Shown one piece after another: positions 1-7,869 of a DNA stretch of 64,000 bases (positions within the stretch are counted from its first letter, which is position 1; every line of letters begins with the position of its first letter). This stretch comes from Lachnospiraceae bacterium (GTDB taxonomy: Bacteria; Bacillota; Clostridia; Lachnospirales; Lachnospiraceae). Both the position numbers and the translations under genes were made by a program. The notes beneath the pieces were generated by a model. It did no database searches. It had not been told where the DNA came from and was given only the letters and a program-made list of their open reading frames with translations. The stretch is taken from NCBI GenBank assembly GCA_949383255.1, contig CASJPF010000013.1, positions 22,723 to 86,722 on the forward strand, written 5' to 3'.

Positions 1-42
1 TGCCACTCTCCTTTCCATTTTCTTGTCTATCCTATTACCTTA

Positions 43-69
43 TTAGCACTCATTGTAATGGAGTGCTAA
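43..69. promoter_or_regulatory. CIRCE element (HrcA operator)
   Basis: A perfect TTAGCACTC-N9-GAGTGCTAA inverted repeat, the consensus bound by the heat-shock repressor HrcA. On the minus strand a TTGACA-like -35 (107-112) lies upstream and a strong AAGGAGA ribosome binding site (about 5-15) lies downstream at the window edge. The controlled gene should therefore start just left of the window and run leftward. By family knowledge it would be groES-groEL or hrcA-grpE-dnaK; the sequence here cannot say which. No convincing -10 is seen at ideal spacing from the TTGACA. Confidence 0.93.
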
Positions 70-193
70 CATTTACATATACTAACTTACTACTTTCAGT
101 TTTTATTGTCAACAATCTTTTTCATTTTATTTATTAATAAATTATAAATCGTGAAAAAGGTACAACCACACTCCTAATTTTCTAATAAACCAC

Positions 194-280
194 TCGAGCA
201 GGAAAGTTTTATCCTCCCTACCCGCGCGCTGGGCACCCGTCAGCTTCGCTGACAATATCCTTTTGGGTGACCATCTGCAT
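194..280 (-). repeat. R element copy 1 (two-hairpin repeat)
   Basis: Degenerate copy of the repeat also found at 25747-25890 and 29896-30066. Read on the minus strand it has a 5-prime hairpin (CACCC/GGGTG closing, GTCAGC/GCTGAC inside, conserved AAGGATAT bulge on one side) followed by a second 12-bp stem that pairs fully if four G-U wobbles are allowed. On the plus strand those pairs would be A-C mismatches, which favours an RNA from the minus strand. It lies between a terminator and the CIRCE promoter. Confidence 0.6.
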
Positions 281-324
281 AAAAAACGAGCATACACATA
301 CTGTTTTTGTATGTCGTATACTCG
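281..324 (-). terminator. Rho-independent terminator
   Basis: On the minus strand a hairpin (287-324, stem CGAG-ATAC-ATAC with small internal mismatches) is followed by six T residues (281-286). It lies about 75 bases downstream of the stop of the gene ending at 400 and fits as its terminator. Confidence 0.7.
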
Positions 325-399
325 CCTTTATAAAAAAACTTCTACAAATGGCACGGAAGACCGCAAAATCACTTTATAAAGTAGAAACTATACCATTTC

Positions 400-999
400 T
401 CACGATTGCATCATACCTGTAAGAAGCTCCACACAAGTATCCATGCCAAGACTCTTACTATTCAGACACAAATCAAATTTTGACAAGTCGCCCCACTTCC
501 ACCCTGTATGGGTATTGTAGAAACTGCTTCTTCTCTTGTCCGACTTCCGCAAAAAGTCTTCCGCCTGTCCCGGCTCAATTTTCTCTGTCTGAATCGCTCG
601 TTCAATACGATAATCCTTGTCTGCATGTACAAACACTTTCAGGCAGTCTTTTCTGTCTTTTAATATGAAGGAAGCACATCTGCCAACAATCACACAGTCA
701 TGCTTTTCCACAATTTCCTCAATAATCTTTTTTTCCTCCAAAAACAGTTTTTCAGACATTGGTAAATTAGAATTGTCTTTTCTTCCGCCAATCGCTGTCT
801 TAGAAAGGTTGAAAATAATACTGCCTGGTGCTGTCTCCTCCAAATCTCCAATGTAGATTGGCGGAATATCAAGCCGTTTTGCTGCCTCTACCAAAATATT
901 TCTGTCGTATAACTCTATTCCCAGCTTCTTTGCGACCCGTCTGCCAATCTCATTTCCACCGCTTCCAAATTCACGTTCCATTGTGATGATTTTATACAT
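400..999 (-). CDS. Cytidylate kinase-like family protein
   Basis: A 199-residue protein of the cytidylate-kinase-like family (AAA P-loop kinases; Pfam Cytidylate_kin2). The N-terminus has the family signature ITMEREFGSGGNEIGRRVA (about residues 5-23), a glycine-rich nucleotide-binding loop, followed by YDRN. A central CVIVGRCASFIL segment (strand plus Gly-Arg-Cys) and basic LID-like segments (KSDKRRSSFYN) are also typical. An in-frame ATG 51 bases upstream is less likely, because the ATG at 999 has a GAAAGGAG ribosome binding site. The true substrate of these Clostridia homologues is not established. It appears monocistronic and ends at a terminator. Confidence 0.85.
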   Translation of the reverse strand: MYKIITMEREFGSGGNEIGRRVAKKLGIELYDRNILVEAAKRLDIPPIYIGDLEETAPGSIIFNLSKTAIGGRKDNSNLPMSEKLFLEEKKIIEEIVEKHDCVIVGRCASFILKDRKDCLKVFVHADKDYRIERAIQTEKIEPGQAEDFLRKSDKRRSSFYNTHTGWKWGDLSKFDLCLNSKSLGMDTCVELLTGMMQS

Positions 1000-1095
1000 A
1001 CTATCAGCTCCTTTCTCACTTGTTATTCTCATTTTAACATAACAAATCAAAATTTGCTAGGGCGTGTATGAAAAATGCTTTCTGACAGGCATGTG

Positions 1096-1947
1096 TCACA
1101 CCGTTGCATCAATAGCTCCGCCTTCAACAATAGTCATCGCATCTGGTGCAGCTTCCACAGGAATATCCACACCACCCAATTGCAGTGAAACACCTTGATT
1201 ACTGTTGTTACTGTTTCCCAAATTCAAACCAAAACTGGCACTGCTATTGCTCTGTTTCTCTTTCTCAAGCTTGTTGAACATAAACTTGAGATATTTCATA
1301 TCCGCTTCCATAATATCCCGCATTTCATCAGCCCGATGTTTCTTTTTCATAAGCTCCAGATCTTCTGGATCCATACTAATGGAGCCATTAAGCCCTATCT
1401 CATCAGATAATTCATCCATACCTTCTAAGCGCTCAAGCTCTTTCATAGCCTCTTGCATCATCCGCTCATACTGTTCCATAAGCTTCTGCATACGCCTAAT
1501 GTCCACTTCTGCTTTATCTTCCCTGTATAGCTGCTTCTCAGACGCCTCCTCGGTTTTCTCTTCCAAATCACCTTCACAAAAACCGCCTTTCTTGTCTACT
1601 CTCTCCTCTTCCTCTAGATGTTTCATGCGCTTTTTTGCTACGCGGGTGATTGCCTGTGCATGTAAAAGTGCAGCAAACACTTCATCATCATTATACACAC
1701 CATTTTTGTACATCAGTCGGAGTGATACGACCTTCTGCTTTGCACTAATCAACACTTGATGTGCACTTCCTGATTTTTTTGTTTGCAAAAGCCTCGTAGA
1801 AATCTGCTTGTAGCTGTATGGCAGACGTTTTTTTGTCGTCTTCTCCGGGCTTTTACTGATTGAGATAGAACCAACTACCTTTCCACCAGAATCCTTGATT
1901 TCCAATCTTTTTGTATTTGTTTTCATTACTCCTAACATTATACTCAT
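1096..1947 (-). CDS. Conserved hypothetical protein with charged coiled coil
   Basis: A 283-residue cytosolic-looking protein that I do not recognise beyond its likely occurrence in related Clostridia. It opens with a basic region (SKSPEKTTKKRLPYSYKQIS), has a hydrophilic helical middle (about 130-190) rich in Glu, Lys and Met that could be a coiled coil, and ends with an Asn/Ser/Gly-rich stretch followed by an acidic hydrophobic tail. There is no signal peptide, membrane segment or catalytic motif. The start at 1947 has AAGGAGG eight bases upstream. Nothing in the context indicates a function. Confidence 0.7.
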   Translation of the reverse strand: MSIMLGVMKTNTKRLEIKDSGGKVVGSISISKSPEKTTKKRLPYSYKQISTRLLQTKKSGSAHQVLISAKQKVVSLRLMYKNGVYNDDEVFAALLHAQAITRVAKKRMKHLEEEERVDKKGGFCEGDLEEKTEEASEKQLYREDKAEVDIRRMQKLMEQYERMMQEAMKELERLEGMDELSDEIGLNGSISMDPEDLELMKKKHRADEMRDIMEADMKYLKFMFNKLEKEKQSNSSASFGLNLGNSNNSNQGVSLQLGGVDIPVEAAPDAMTIVEGGAIDATV

Positions 1948-2066
1948 GTCATCATCCTCCTTGATTCAAACACGTTTTTGGTGACCTCACTTCTGTATCA
2001 CAAAAATGAATTTGTTCCATATTATATATCGGTCATTAGAAATTAATTTTGAATGCATGTTTGCAT

Positions 2067-2783
2067 TTAAAGAATCATTCGTCCAAAATGAAGCTCTCGC
2101 AACTCCTCTATCTCGTCACACACCACCTTAAGGCCACAAGTATTGCAGTCCATATTTACAGTCGTAAAAATATGATTTAGAGATTGTGTGATTTGCTCCG
2201 CTTTGCAAAGTAAACCGTCTAATGCCCGATAATTATAACCGGTGTGTGTTATATAGATCACATTAATATTCTTCACCTGATGAATTTTGTGATATTGTGT
2301 AAGATACATTTGACCGATATCCGCAAAGCTAATTCCTTTTTTCAATGCCTTTCTGCTAATGCGCACTGGTTCCCGCTGACAAACTGGCGAGATTCGCGCC
2401 ATATATCCTTCTGGGTGAACATGATAGCACACATAATCTATCTCTCGAATTTTCCGGTAAAGCGCCTCTTCACTGTGGCTTTCTTCTAATTGAACAAACA
2501 CAAGCCGCGCATAAGACTGACTTTTTGTGATTTGTGCCAAATCCTTTCCATATAAATAGACTCCTTGTGGAAACAGGATTGGTTCTGTTGTATAAAGACA
2601 GCCGCTTAATCCAAGTGTACCCTGCCCGCCAAGCTCATACGCGGTCTCTTTTTCAAGTATCATGTGATGTTCTCCTACATCTGCCCATGTCCTTGATGGC
2701 GTTGCCAACCTTGCATTTTCTATTGTTGAGAGACCATTTAGCTGAGCTAATGTTTTGTCTATCATTTTATCAAAAAGGTTCAT
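2067..2783 (-). CDS. Acetyl-CoA synthase / CODH beta-subunit-like short protein
   Basis: A 238-residue protein resembling the N-terminal part of the CO dehydrogenase/acetyl-CoA synthase beta subunit (CdhC/AcsB): the segment around residues 45-60 (KETAYELGGQGTLG), the stretch IREIDYVCYHVHPEGYMARI, the REPVRISRKALKKGISFADI region, and a C-terminal NMDCNTCGLKVVCDEIEELRELHF motif with three cysteines. Full-length ACS beta is much larger and carries the nickel A-cluster, so a catalytic role in acetyl-CoA synthesis is unlikely. It is the last gene of a set with a CooC-like ATPase and 2-hydroxyacyl-CoA dehydratase-type proteins, which suggests an assembly or redox role in that system. The identification rests on motif recall, not alignment. 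Confidence 0.55.
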   Translation of the reverse strand: MNLFDKMIDKTLAQLNGLSTIENARLATPSRTWADVGEHHMILEKETAYELGGQGTLGLSGCLYTTEPILFPQGVYLYGKDLAQITKSQSYARLVFVQLEESHSEEALYRKIREIDYVCYHVHPEGYMARISPVCQREPVRISRKALKKGISFADIGQMYLTQYHKIHQVKNINVIYITHTGYNYRALDGLLCKAEQITQSLNHIFTTVNMDCNTCGLKVVCDEIEELRELHFGRMIL

Positions 2784-2802
2784 GTCTATGTTATTCCTTA
2801 TC

Positions 2803-2967
2803 CTACAATCGCTTTTCCTTCTTTACTTTATCGTACTGTTTTGAGATCATTGGCATTATTTTCTCTGCCATTTTCATATCAAGGTTAAAAAAATAAATGG
2901 TAAATGTCAACACAAAAAATACTACAGCCACAAAACCCGCTCTAAATATTATTTTTTTAAGATTCAT
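2803..2967 (-). CDS. Small single-pass membrane protein
   Basis: A 54-residue protein beginning MNLKKIIFRAGFVAVVFF, with one hydrophobic segment (about residues 7-27) and a basic C-terminal tail (KQYDKVKKEKRL). A longer frame is open upstream, but the ATG at 2967 has an AGAAGGAG ribosome binding site and avoids overlap with the activase gene ending at 2987. It lies between the activase gene and the ACS-like gene in the same orientation, so it is probably part of that operon. Function unknown; it could tether or modulate the complex at the membrane. Confidence 0.6.
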   Translation of the reverse strand: MNLKKIIFRAGFVAVVFFVLTFTIYFFNLDMKMAEKIMPMISKQYDKVKKEKRL

Positions 2968-2986
2968 ATCTGCTCCTTCTCTTGTA

Positions 2987-3778
2987 TTAAATAGGGCTTT
3001 TTTGTTTCGCATACTCTGCTGCCCCAAATGCCCCTATAAGTTGCGGGTCAATTGAAAGATTTACCACCTTAATTTTGAGTACTTTCTCAATCGCCTGCTT
3101 TAGACCTTCATTTTTCGCGCATCCCCCAGTCAGCGTAATGCTGTCTGTCGCCCCCGCTTTCTTTGCCATAACAAAGCACCGCTTTGCAACAGAGAGCTGT
3201 ATTCCTGCTGCAATCTCCTCCATCGGCTTTCCCTCACCAACAAGAGAAACCACCTCACTCTCAGCAAAAACAGTACACTGTGCAGTGATTGGAATCACGT
3301 TTTTAGCCTTTAATGACAATTTGGAAAATTCCTCCAGTGACATTTCAAAGGCATTTGCCATACTCTCAAAAAAGCGCCCTGTTCCAGCCGCACACTTGTC
3401 ATTCATTGCAAAGTTGAGCACCGTCCCATCTGTGTCAATCGCAATCCCTTTGACATCTTGACCGCCAATATCAATGACAGCGTGTACTTTGGGATTTGCC
3501 ATGTGCACTCCCATCGCATGGCAGCTAATCTCTGATATATTTTCATCGGCAAAAGGCACTTTATTGCGTCCATATCCTGTACCGACTAAATAGGTTAAAT
3601 CTCTTGTCGAATGCAAATCTGCCACCTGCGAAACAGCTTCATTAAGCGCCGCCTCTGCACTTAATACAGGATTGATACGGCTTCTGTTGGTGACATGTGC
3701 CACAATTTTACTATTTTCATCAATAATCACACACTTCGTATAGGTGCTCCCTGCATCACAACCACCATAATATCTCAT
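2987..3778 (-). CDS. 2-hydroxyacyl-CoA dehydratase activase-type ATPase (BadF/HgdC family)
   Basis: A 263-residue member of the ASKHA-fold ATPases that drive ATP-dependent low-potential electron transfer into dehydratases or double-cubane proteins. The phosphate-1 motif is GGCDAGSTYTKCVI (residues 5-18), the phosphate-2 motif DIGGQDVKGI is near 98, and the two cysteines that hold the dimer-bridging 4Fe-4S cluster sit in NDKCAAGTGRF and AQCTVFAES. The adenosine motif TLTGGCAKN is near the C-terminus. Length is normal for the family. It lies directly downstream of two HgdB/HgdA-like genes, its expected partners. The substrate of the system cannot be read from this gene. Confidence 0.92.
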   Translation of the reverse strand: MRYYGGCDAGSTYTKCVIIDENSKIVAHVTNRSRINPVLSAEAALNEAVSQVADLHSTRDLTYLVGTGYGRNKVPFADENISEISCHAMGVHMANPKVHAVIDIGGQDVKGIAIDTDGTVLNFAMNDKCAAGTGRFFESMANAFEMSLEEFSKLSLKAKNVIPITAQCTVFAESEVVSLVGEGKPMEEIAAGIQLSVAKRCFVMAKKAGATDSITLTGGCAKNEGLKQAIEKVLKIKVVNLSIDPQLIGAFGAAEYAKQKSPI

Positions 3779-3801
3779 AAGCTCAATCTCCTAAACACTT
3801 T

Positions 3802-5340
3802 TTACCAATTATTATCGTCGTCAAAGTCCTCAAGACTTGGGTCAAGCGGTTCCTCACGGAACACTGTACGCATATACCGATTCACTTCTGTTCGCATGTC
3901 TTTTCTCGAGCCGTCCTCCGGTTTCATTAGATTGTGATTAACCCAAATCAGATGAATGCCGCGTTTTCTCGCCTCCTCCTCAAAAAGTCCATGATAGCCG
4001 GACATTGCCTTGCACCCCATATGGCAATACATAATGACCACATCCACATCAAAGCTCTCGCAAAAACGCCATAAATCCTCAACACCAACCTCATAACCGC
4101 CATTTGAGCGGCTTCGCATAATCATCTTTCCATATAAGTATGCCAGATCTTTAAGCGCCTGTTGCTTGTCGTGGGTGTCTATCATACGCGTAGAACATAA
4201 ACTTAACATATCCACAAGCGCCGCAATACCCCAGCAGTTTTGCAGCCAGACTGTAAATGCAGTGTAATATGCAGACTGCACACCCCAAGTAATTGCGCGA
4301 TGACGAATTTCACGGCAGACCAGTTCTTTTCGCTCATAGCCTCTTCTAATATAACGATTGAGCTTTTCCTCAACTTTTCGGAACACCTCATATCTGCCAC
4401 CTGTTGCCTGATAGACACAATATCGGTAAAGTGCCAAATTCGTACCAATCATCTGTGGATACTTGGTGCGGCTAATCTCAAACCAATCCAACATATTCTG
4501 TGTCTCGACATTAAAAAGCTCCATACTTTTGAAAAAGGCGTTCCAGTCAAAAGTTTCCCCAGTGTGCTTCTCAATAAAGGCAATACAATTTTGAATTTCC
4601 TCCACCGCATACGGCTGCACACTGTCATATGTATGACGGATTGGCACAGCAAGCTCAAAGGTGGGAATGCCAAAATATTGGCCTTCAATGCTGTTTCCCA
4701 TAAGACTTCCGTCACAAGTTGTATTACAATGCACCGCACAGGCGCCAATTCTGGGATAATCATCCTCCAAAGCAACGCCAAGTTCCGCAAGCGGCATTGG
4801 ACAGACATCTGACGGCACACCGTAGGTCTGCGCCGCGTCTGTATAATGAACCACACCGTTTTGGACCATCATAGCGCAAGTATACACCGCAGGCACCTCC
4901 ACCGAAACCCAAATCAGATTCGGAAATCCATTCATAATCTCACTCATCATATTTTCATCAAAGAGTACCATTTTCTTTCTAAGTTTTTTATCATTACCAA
5001 TATTCGGATCCGCCTTAAACATTCTAGTCATGCTCTTGCACATGTCGATAACGACAATGCTGAGCGCTGTGTGCGTGATGCGAAGCTGTGCGCCACGCAT
5101 ACCCTCTGTATGTCTGTCAAAAAAGTCTGGCACCACCAAGTAGTTGACCATCCAGCGATAACGAAAAAATGCTTTCACATTATTAGGTTTTGTGGCAAAA
5201 CCAATTAGCACACCCCAGATACGCAGCCACTGCGCATAATCATACATTGTATCTTTAAAGCCGCGCCACTCACGTCGCTTTCTTGCTTTTTTTCCTGTAT
5301 AAAATGAACCAAGTTTCTCACTGCCCATCTGTTTTCCCAT
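3802..5340 (-). CDS. 2-hydroxyacyl-CoA dehydratase family protein (large subunit-like)
   Basis: A 512-residue protein of the HGD-D family (2-hydroxyglutaryl-CoA dehydratase D component, benzoyl-CoA reductase BcrB/C, double-cubane cluster proteins). Candidate Fe-S cysteines are seen in SDVCPMPLAELG, HCNTTCDGSLMGN and YCHMGCKAMSGYHGL (about residues 178, 201-205 and 451-455). It is longer than typical 380-430-residue subunits because of an N-terminal basic extension. No good ribosome binding site is seen in front of the ATG at 5340, so the start could be a few codons downstream. The next gene is a smaller relative and the activase follows, so the three probably form one ATP-driven reductase or dehydratase. 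Confidence 0.85.
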   Translation of the reverse strand: MGKQMGSEKLGSFYTGKKARKRREWRGFKDTMYDYAQWLRIWGVLIGFATKPNNVKAFFRYRWMVNYLVVPDFFDRHTEGMRGAQLRITHTALSIVVIDMCKSMTRMFKADPNIGNDKKLRKKMVLFDENMMSEIMNGFPNLIWVSVEVPAVYTCAMMVQNGVVHYTDAAQTYGVPSDVCPMPLAELGVALEDDYPRIGACAVHCNTTCDGSLMGNSIEGQYFGIPTFELAVPIRHTYDSVQPYAVEEIQNCIAFIEKHTGETFDWNAFFKSMELFNVETQNMLDWFEISRTKYPQMIGTNLALYRYCVYQATGGRYEVFRKVEEKLNRYIRRGYERKELVCREIRHRAITWGVQSAYYTAFTVWLQNCWGIAALVDMLSLCSTRMIDTHDKQQALKDLAYLYGKMIMRSRSNGGYEVGVEDLWRFCESFDVDVVIMYCHMGCKAMSGYHGLFEEEARKRGIHLIWVNHNLMKPEDGSRKDMRTEVNRYMRTVFREEPLDPSLEDFDDDNNW

Positions 5341-5364
5341 CTTTTTGACACCATGCCTTTCTTG

Positions 5365-6540
5365 TTAAATACCACGCTTCTTGATTTCTAGGCTCTCCAC
5401 AAACGCCTGAAATCTAGTCCTAAGCTGCCCTGAAATTCCTGTCACATAGGGTCTATCTATAGAAAGTGTTGGCACTCCATATGTCTCCCGCATAGTTTTT
5501 GACGCATACGCACGCTCATATCCCCAATAATCACAGAACTTCATCTGTTGATAAATTACACCGTCCGCATGGTATTCTTGCACTAATTGCCGCACATATT
5601 CTTGACGCTCTAAGACTTTTTCTGCATTCATATACCGCGGACACTTTCCAATTTTAAGATAGTGTCTGCACACCTGTGTCAGCGCATCTTCCGCGTCATT
5701 GAGTACAATCGGCTCCCGCTCTGGAAGAGCACCAAAACAGAAGCGGTCCGCCACCACTCTAGCCCCTGTCTCCTCTATTAATTGAATAAGATTAGGATCA
5801 TCAATCTCTGAGCCTGCAACCACTACTTTTACACGAAACGCCGGTTTTTCATCCGGTTTCCGTGTCTTCAACTCCTCTGCCACTGAGGTAAGTTTTTCGA
5901 TTAAAAGCTCCTTAGGGCAACAGTAAGTGGCTGTGCACAGAACTGCAAACTCATATCCTGTAATACGTGGATTTTCCTCCTTGCGGTACTCTGATAACTC
6001 CTGCAAAACACAACAGATTTGATTGTGCTGTTCCACCGCTTTTCGGATACTTGCATCTGAAATGTCCACTCCTAACTTTTCATATAATGGTTTTAGCACA
6101 TGCTCTTGCATCTGCCGCACATAATGGCGCAGTGCGGTCTCATCCGATTTCATAGGCGCATCAAAATAAGAGACAAAAGCGTTCTCAATACAATTTAAGT
6201 GCTCAATATTCTCCACACATCGATTCATCTGAGAACACGCATCTGGGGCAATAATACAATCAAGAAATTGATATCCACCCTCAACGGCCCGCTCTAAAAT
6301 TGCACGGCAACACTCACACAGCAAGCTTGACATGTAATATGTACCGATATCAATAGATCCTGTTCGTGGTGCCCGCAGCCGAACCGAAAAGCAACCTGGC
6401 AAATTCAATAATGGCTCCGGCGCTAACGAACAGACACTTCCAATTGAGTGAAGCCCCCTTTTTATCCCCTCGCGCACCAACGCATTATTTGCCTCCTCCA
6501 AAAGCTTTTCAAATGTATATAGCTGTGATAAATCTCTCAT
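5365..6540 (-). CDS. 2-hydroxyacyl-CoA dehydratase family protein (second subunit)
   Basis: A 391-residue HGD-D family protein paired with the larger relative downstream. Conserved features are LNLPGCFSVRLRAPRTGS, SLLCECCRAI, CIIAPDACSQMNRC (the typical cysteine cluster with the DXCXXM motif), a double Cys in TATYCCPKELL, and QQMKFCDYWGYE near the C-terminus. The ATG at 6540 is preferred over one 12 bases upstream because a GGAGG box sits five to six bases before it, and the upstream ATG overlaps that box. The length matches double-cubane or dehydratase subunits. The small gap to the next gene (24 bases) indicates co-transcription. Confidence 0.85.
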   Translation of the reverse strand: MRDLSQLYTFEKLLEEANNALVREGIKRGLHSIGSVCSLAPEPLLNLPGCFSVRLRAPRTGSIDIGTYYMSSLLCECCRAILERAVEGGYQFLDCIIAPDACSQMNRCVENIEHLNCIENAFVSYFDAPMKSDETALRHYVRQMQEHVLKPLYEKLGVDISDASIRKAVEQHNQICCVLQELSEYRKEENPRITGYEFAVLCTATYCCPKELLIEKLTSVAEELKTRKPDEKPAFRVKVVVAGSEIDDPNLIQLIEETGARVVADRFCFGALPEREPIVLNDAEDALTQVCRHYLKIGKCPRYMNAEKVLERQEYVRQLVQEYHADGVIYQQMKFCDYWGYERAYASKTMRETYGVPTLSIDRPYVTGISGQLRTRFQAFVESLEIKKRGI

Positions 6541-6603
6541 GTTTGCCTCCACTATTCTATATTTTTAGAAATTCTTGTCGCTGCTTTTGCATCACCCAAT
6601 TTG

Positions 6604-7377
6604 TCAAATACCCATCTTTTCAAGCACCTCAGCCGCTCCCCGCACCAGCTCTGTATCAAAAGGAAGTGCCAGAACACTCTCCCCTCTTAAATCTGTCTCT
6701 GCGAGCTGTTGATCCGAGTAAATATAACTTACAACCGGAAGATTTCCTGTGTCAATCAGTTTGATGGAGGCTTCTGATAGCACACGGTTCACCACAACTC
6801 CCACTTTCTCGTACATCACCAGCTCATTTGCCACCTGATGAATGGTCTGAATGACTTGTGTTCCTTTACGGCTTGTGTCTGTCACCAGAAGTAAATGTGT
6901 CACCTTCTCCATTACACGCCGGTTAATCTGCTCAATACCAGCCTCCCCGTCAATTACCACATAGTCAAAGTTTTGAGCAAGTAACTGTATCACTGCTTTC
7001 AGATAATTATTAATTTTACAGTAGCATCCTGCACTCTCAGGGCGCCCCACTGCAATAAACACAAAGCCATCACACTCTGTCATCGCATCATAAATACGAT
7101 ATTCCGACTCTGCTAGAAGCTCTAGCGCTGTTCTGTTATTCCCTTCCTCTACCGTGGCCACAACCGCCTTTCGGATATCGTCAATGGTCCCGCGTACCTC
7201 CACCCCTAGCGCAGTAGACAAACCAACCGCTGGGTCTGCGTCAATGGCAAGGATCCTCTTGTTGGGATAGCGGTTTACTAACACTTTGACCATTGCTGCC
7301 GCCAGTGAAGTTTTTCCCACGCCACCCTTTCCTACCACTGCAATTATTTTTGTGTTATTTTGTATTGCTTCTGCCAT
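6604..7377 (-). CDS. CooC/MinD-type nickel-insertion ATPase
   Basis: A 257-residue SIMIBI-class ATPase with a deviant Walker A GKGGVGKT (residues 16-23), DADPAVGLS, and a Walker B-like YVVIDGEAG. The SAGCYCKINNYL segment (around residue 118) holds the CXC motif that binds metal at the dimer interface of CooC, the nickel chaperone for CO dehydrogenase. This is more specific than a plain MinD call. It is the first gene of the set leading to two HGD-D proteins, an activase and an ACS-like protein, yet no CO dehydrogenase is present here. A role in metal-cluster maturation of the downstream proteins is an inference. Confidence 0.82.
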   Translation of the reverse strand: MAEAIQNNTKIIAVVGKGGVGKTSLAAAMVKVLVNRYPNKRILAIDADPAVGLSTALGVEVRGTIDDIRKAVVATVEEGNNRTALELLAESEYRIYDAMTECDGFVFIAVGRPESAGCYCKINNYLKAVIQLLAQNFDYVVIDGEAGIEQINRRVMEKVTHLLLVTDTSRKGTQVIQTIHQVANELVMYEKVGVVVNRVLSEASIKLIDTGNLPVVSYIYSDQQLAETDLRGESVLALPFDTELVRGAAEVLEKMGI

Positions 7378-7411
7378 TACACACCTCTTTATGACTATTT
7401 ATTATCTATAT

Positions 7412-7519
7412 TCATCAAACAGGAAGACTTATCTTTCCTCCTTGATGTGTTAGATCTGATAAGAAAACATACGCTTCCTATCAGACCGGACAGGAACTTT
7501 GCCCGCCAGCAAAGATTCC
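7412..7519 (-). promoter_or_regulatory. Structured leader upstream of the CooC-like operon
   Basis: On the minus strand the roughly 180-base leader between the putative promoter and the CooC-like start folds into three successive hairpins: GGAA-CTTTGC/GCAAAG-TTCC (about 7493-7519), GGTCTGATA/TATCAGATC (9 bp with one wobble), and an ATCAAGGAGGAAAG/CTTCCTGTTTGAT stem with loop ATAAGT. The last two resemble the two stems of the R elements in arrangement and loop sequence. I could not match it to a known riboswitch class. It may be a regulatory leader or a diverged R element. Confidence 0.4.
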
Positions 7520-7562
7520 AAGTACCAGTCAGCTTTACATACCGATTTTAACTGACAAAATC

Positions 7563-7571
7563 ATTATACCA
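7563..7571 (-). promoter_or_regulatory. Putative extended -10 promoter for the CooC-like operon
   Basis: On the minus strand TGGTATAAT forms an extended -10 (TGnTATAAT) about 190 bases before the CooC-like start codon. There is no good -35, as often with extended -10 promoters. The rest of 7572-7809 is AT-rich and holds no gene or other clear signal. Confidence 0.5.
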
Positions 7572-7809
7572 CAAGGCAGATATTTTTCATACCTGTTTAT
7601 TTGTTATGTAATAAAAGAAAAACACTACTTAGCAAATGGCATTATGCATACCATTTGTTCCAAGGTTCATTTCTAAATAACTCTTTATTCCTATATTCAG
7701 ACTATTTATGTGATTTTCATAATTCTTAACGAACTGACATTGCTTGTAAAAGTAACTTTATCTCCGTTTTATTACTGTTCACAGTTGACAAAAGCTTGTC
7801 TTGTCTAAT

Positions 7810-7865
7810 AATCGCAATACAATAAAACCATGACACGCATGTCATGGTTTTATTGTATTGCGATT
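7810..7865 (-). terminator. Long perfect inverted repeat after argS
   Basis: Arms 7810-7835 and 7840-7865 are perfectly complementary over 26 bp with a four-base loop, starting four bases after the argS stop. It is likely the argS transcript end, although no T-run follows the stem on the minus strand. The unusual length of the stem could also protect the mRNA 3-prime end or attract a double-strand-specific RNase. Confidence 0.6.
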
Positions 7866-7869
7866 TCCC

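Noticed and set aside
1205..1759. 184-residue open frame on the plus strand opposite the hypothetical gene
   Set aside because: It has no ribosome binding site and a Ser/Phe-rich composition typical of the complement of a Lys/Glu-rich gene. It is a shadow frame.
2803..3027. Longer version of the small membrane protein starting within the activase gene
   Set aside because: The inner ATG at 2967 has a good ribosome binding site, and the extra N-terminal residues read as the complement of the activase C-terminus region.
4240..4812. 190-residue open frame on the plus strand opposite the dehydratase-like gene
   Set aside because: The minus-strand gene is a clear family member, and the opposing frame shows no motif or translation start signal.
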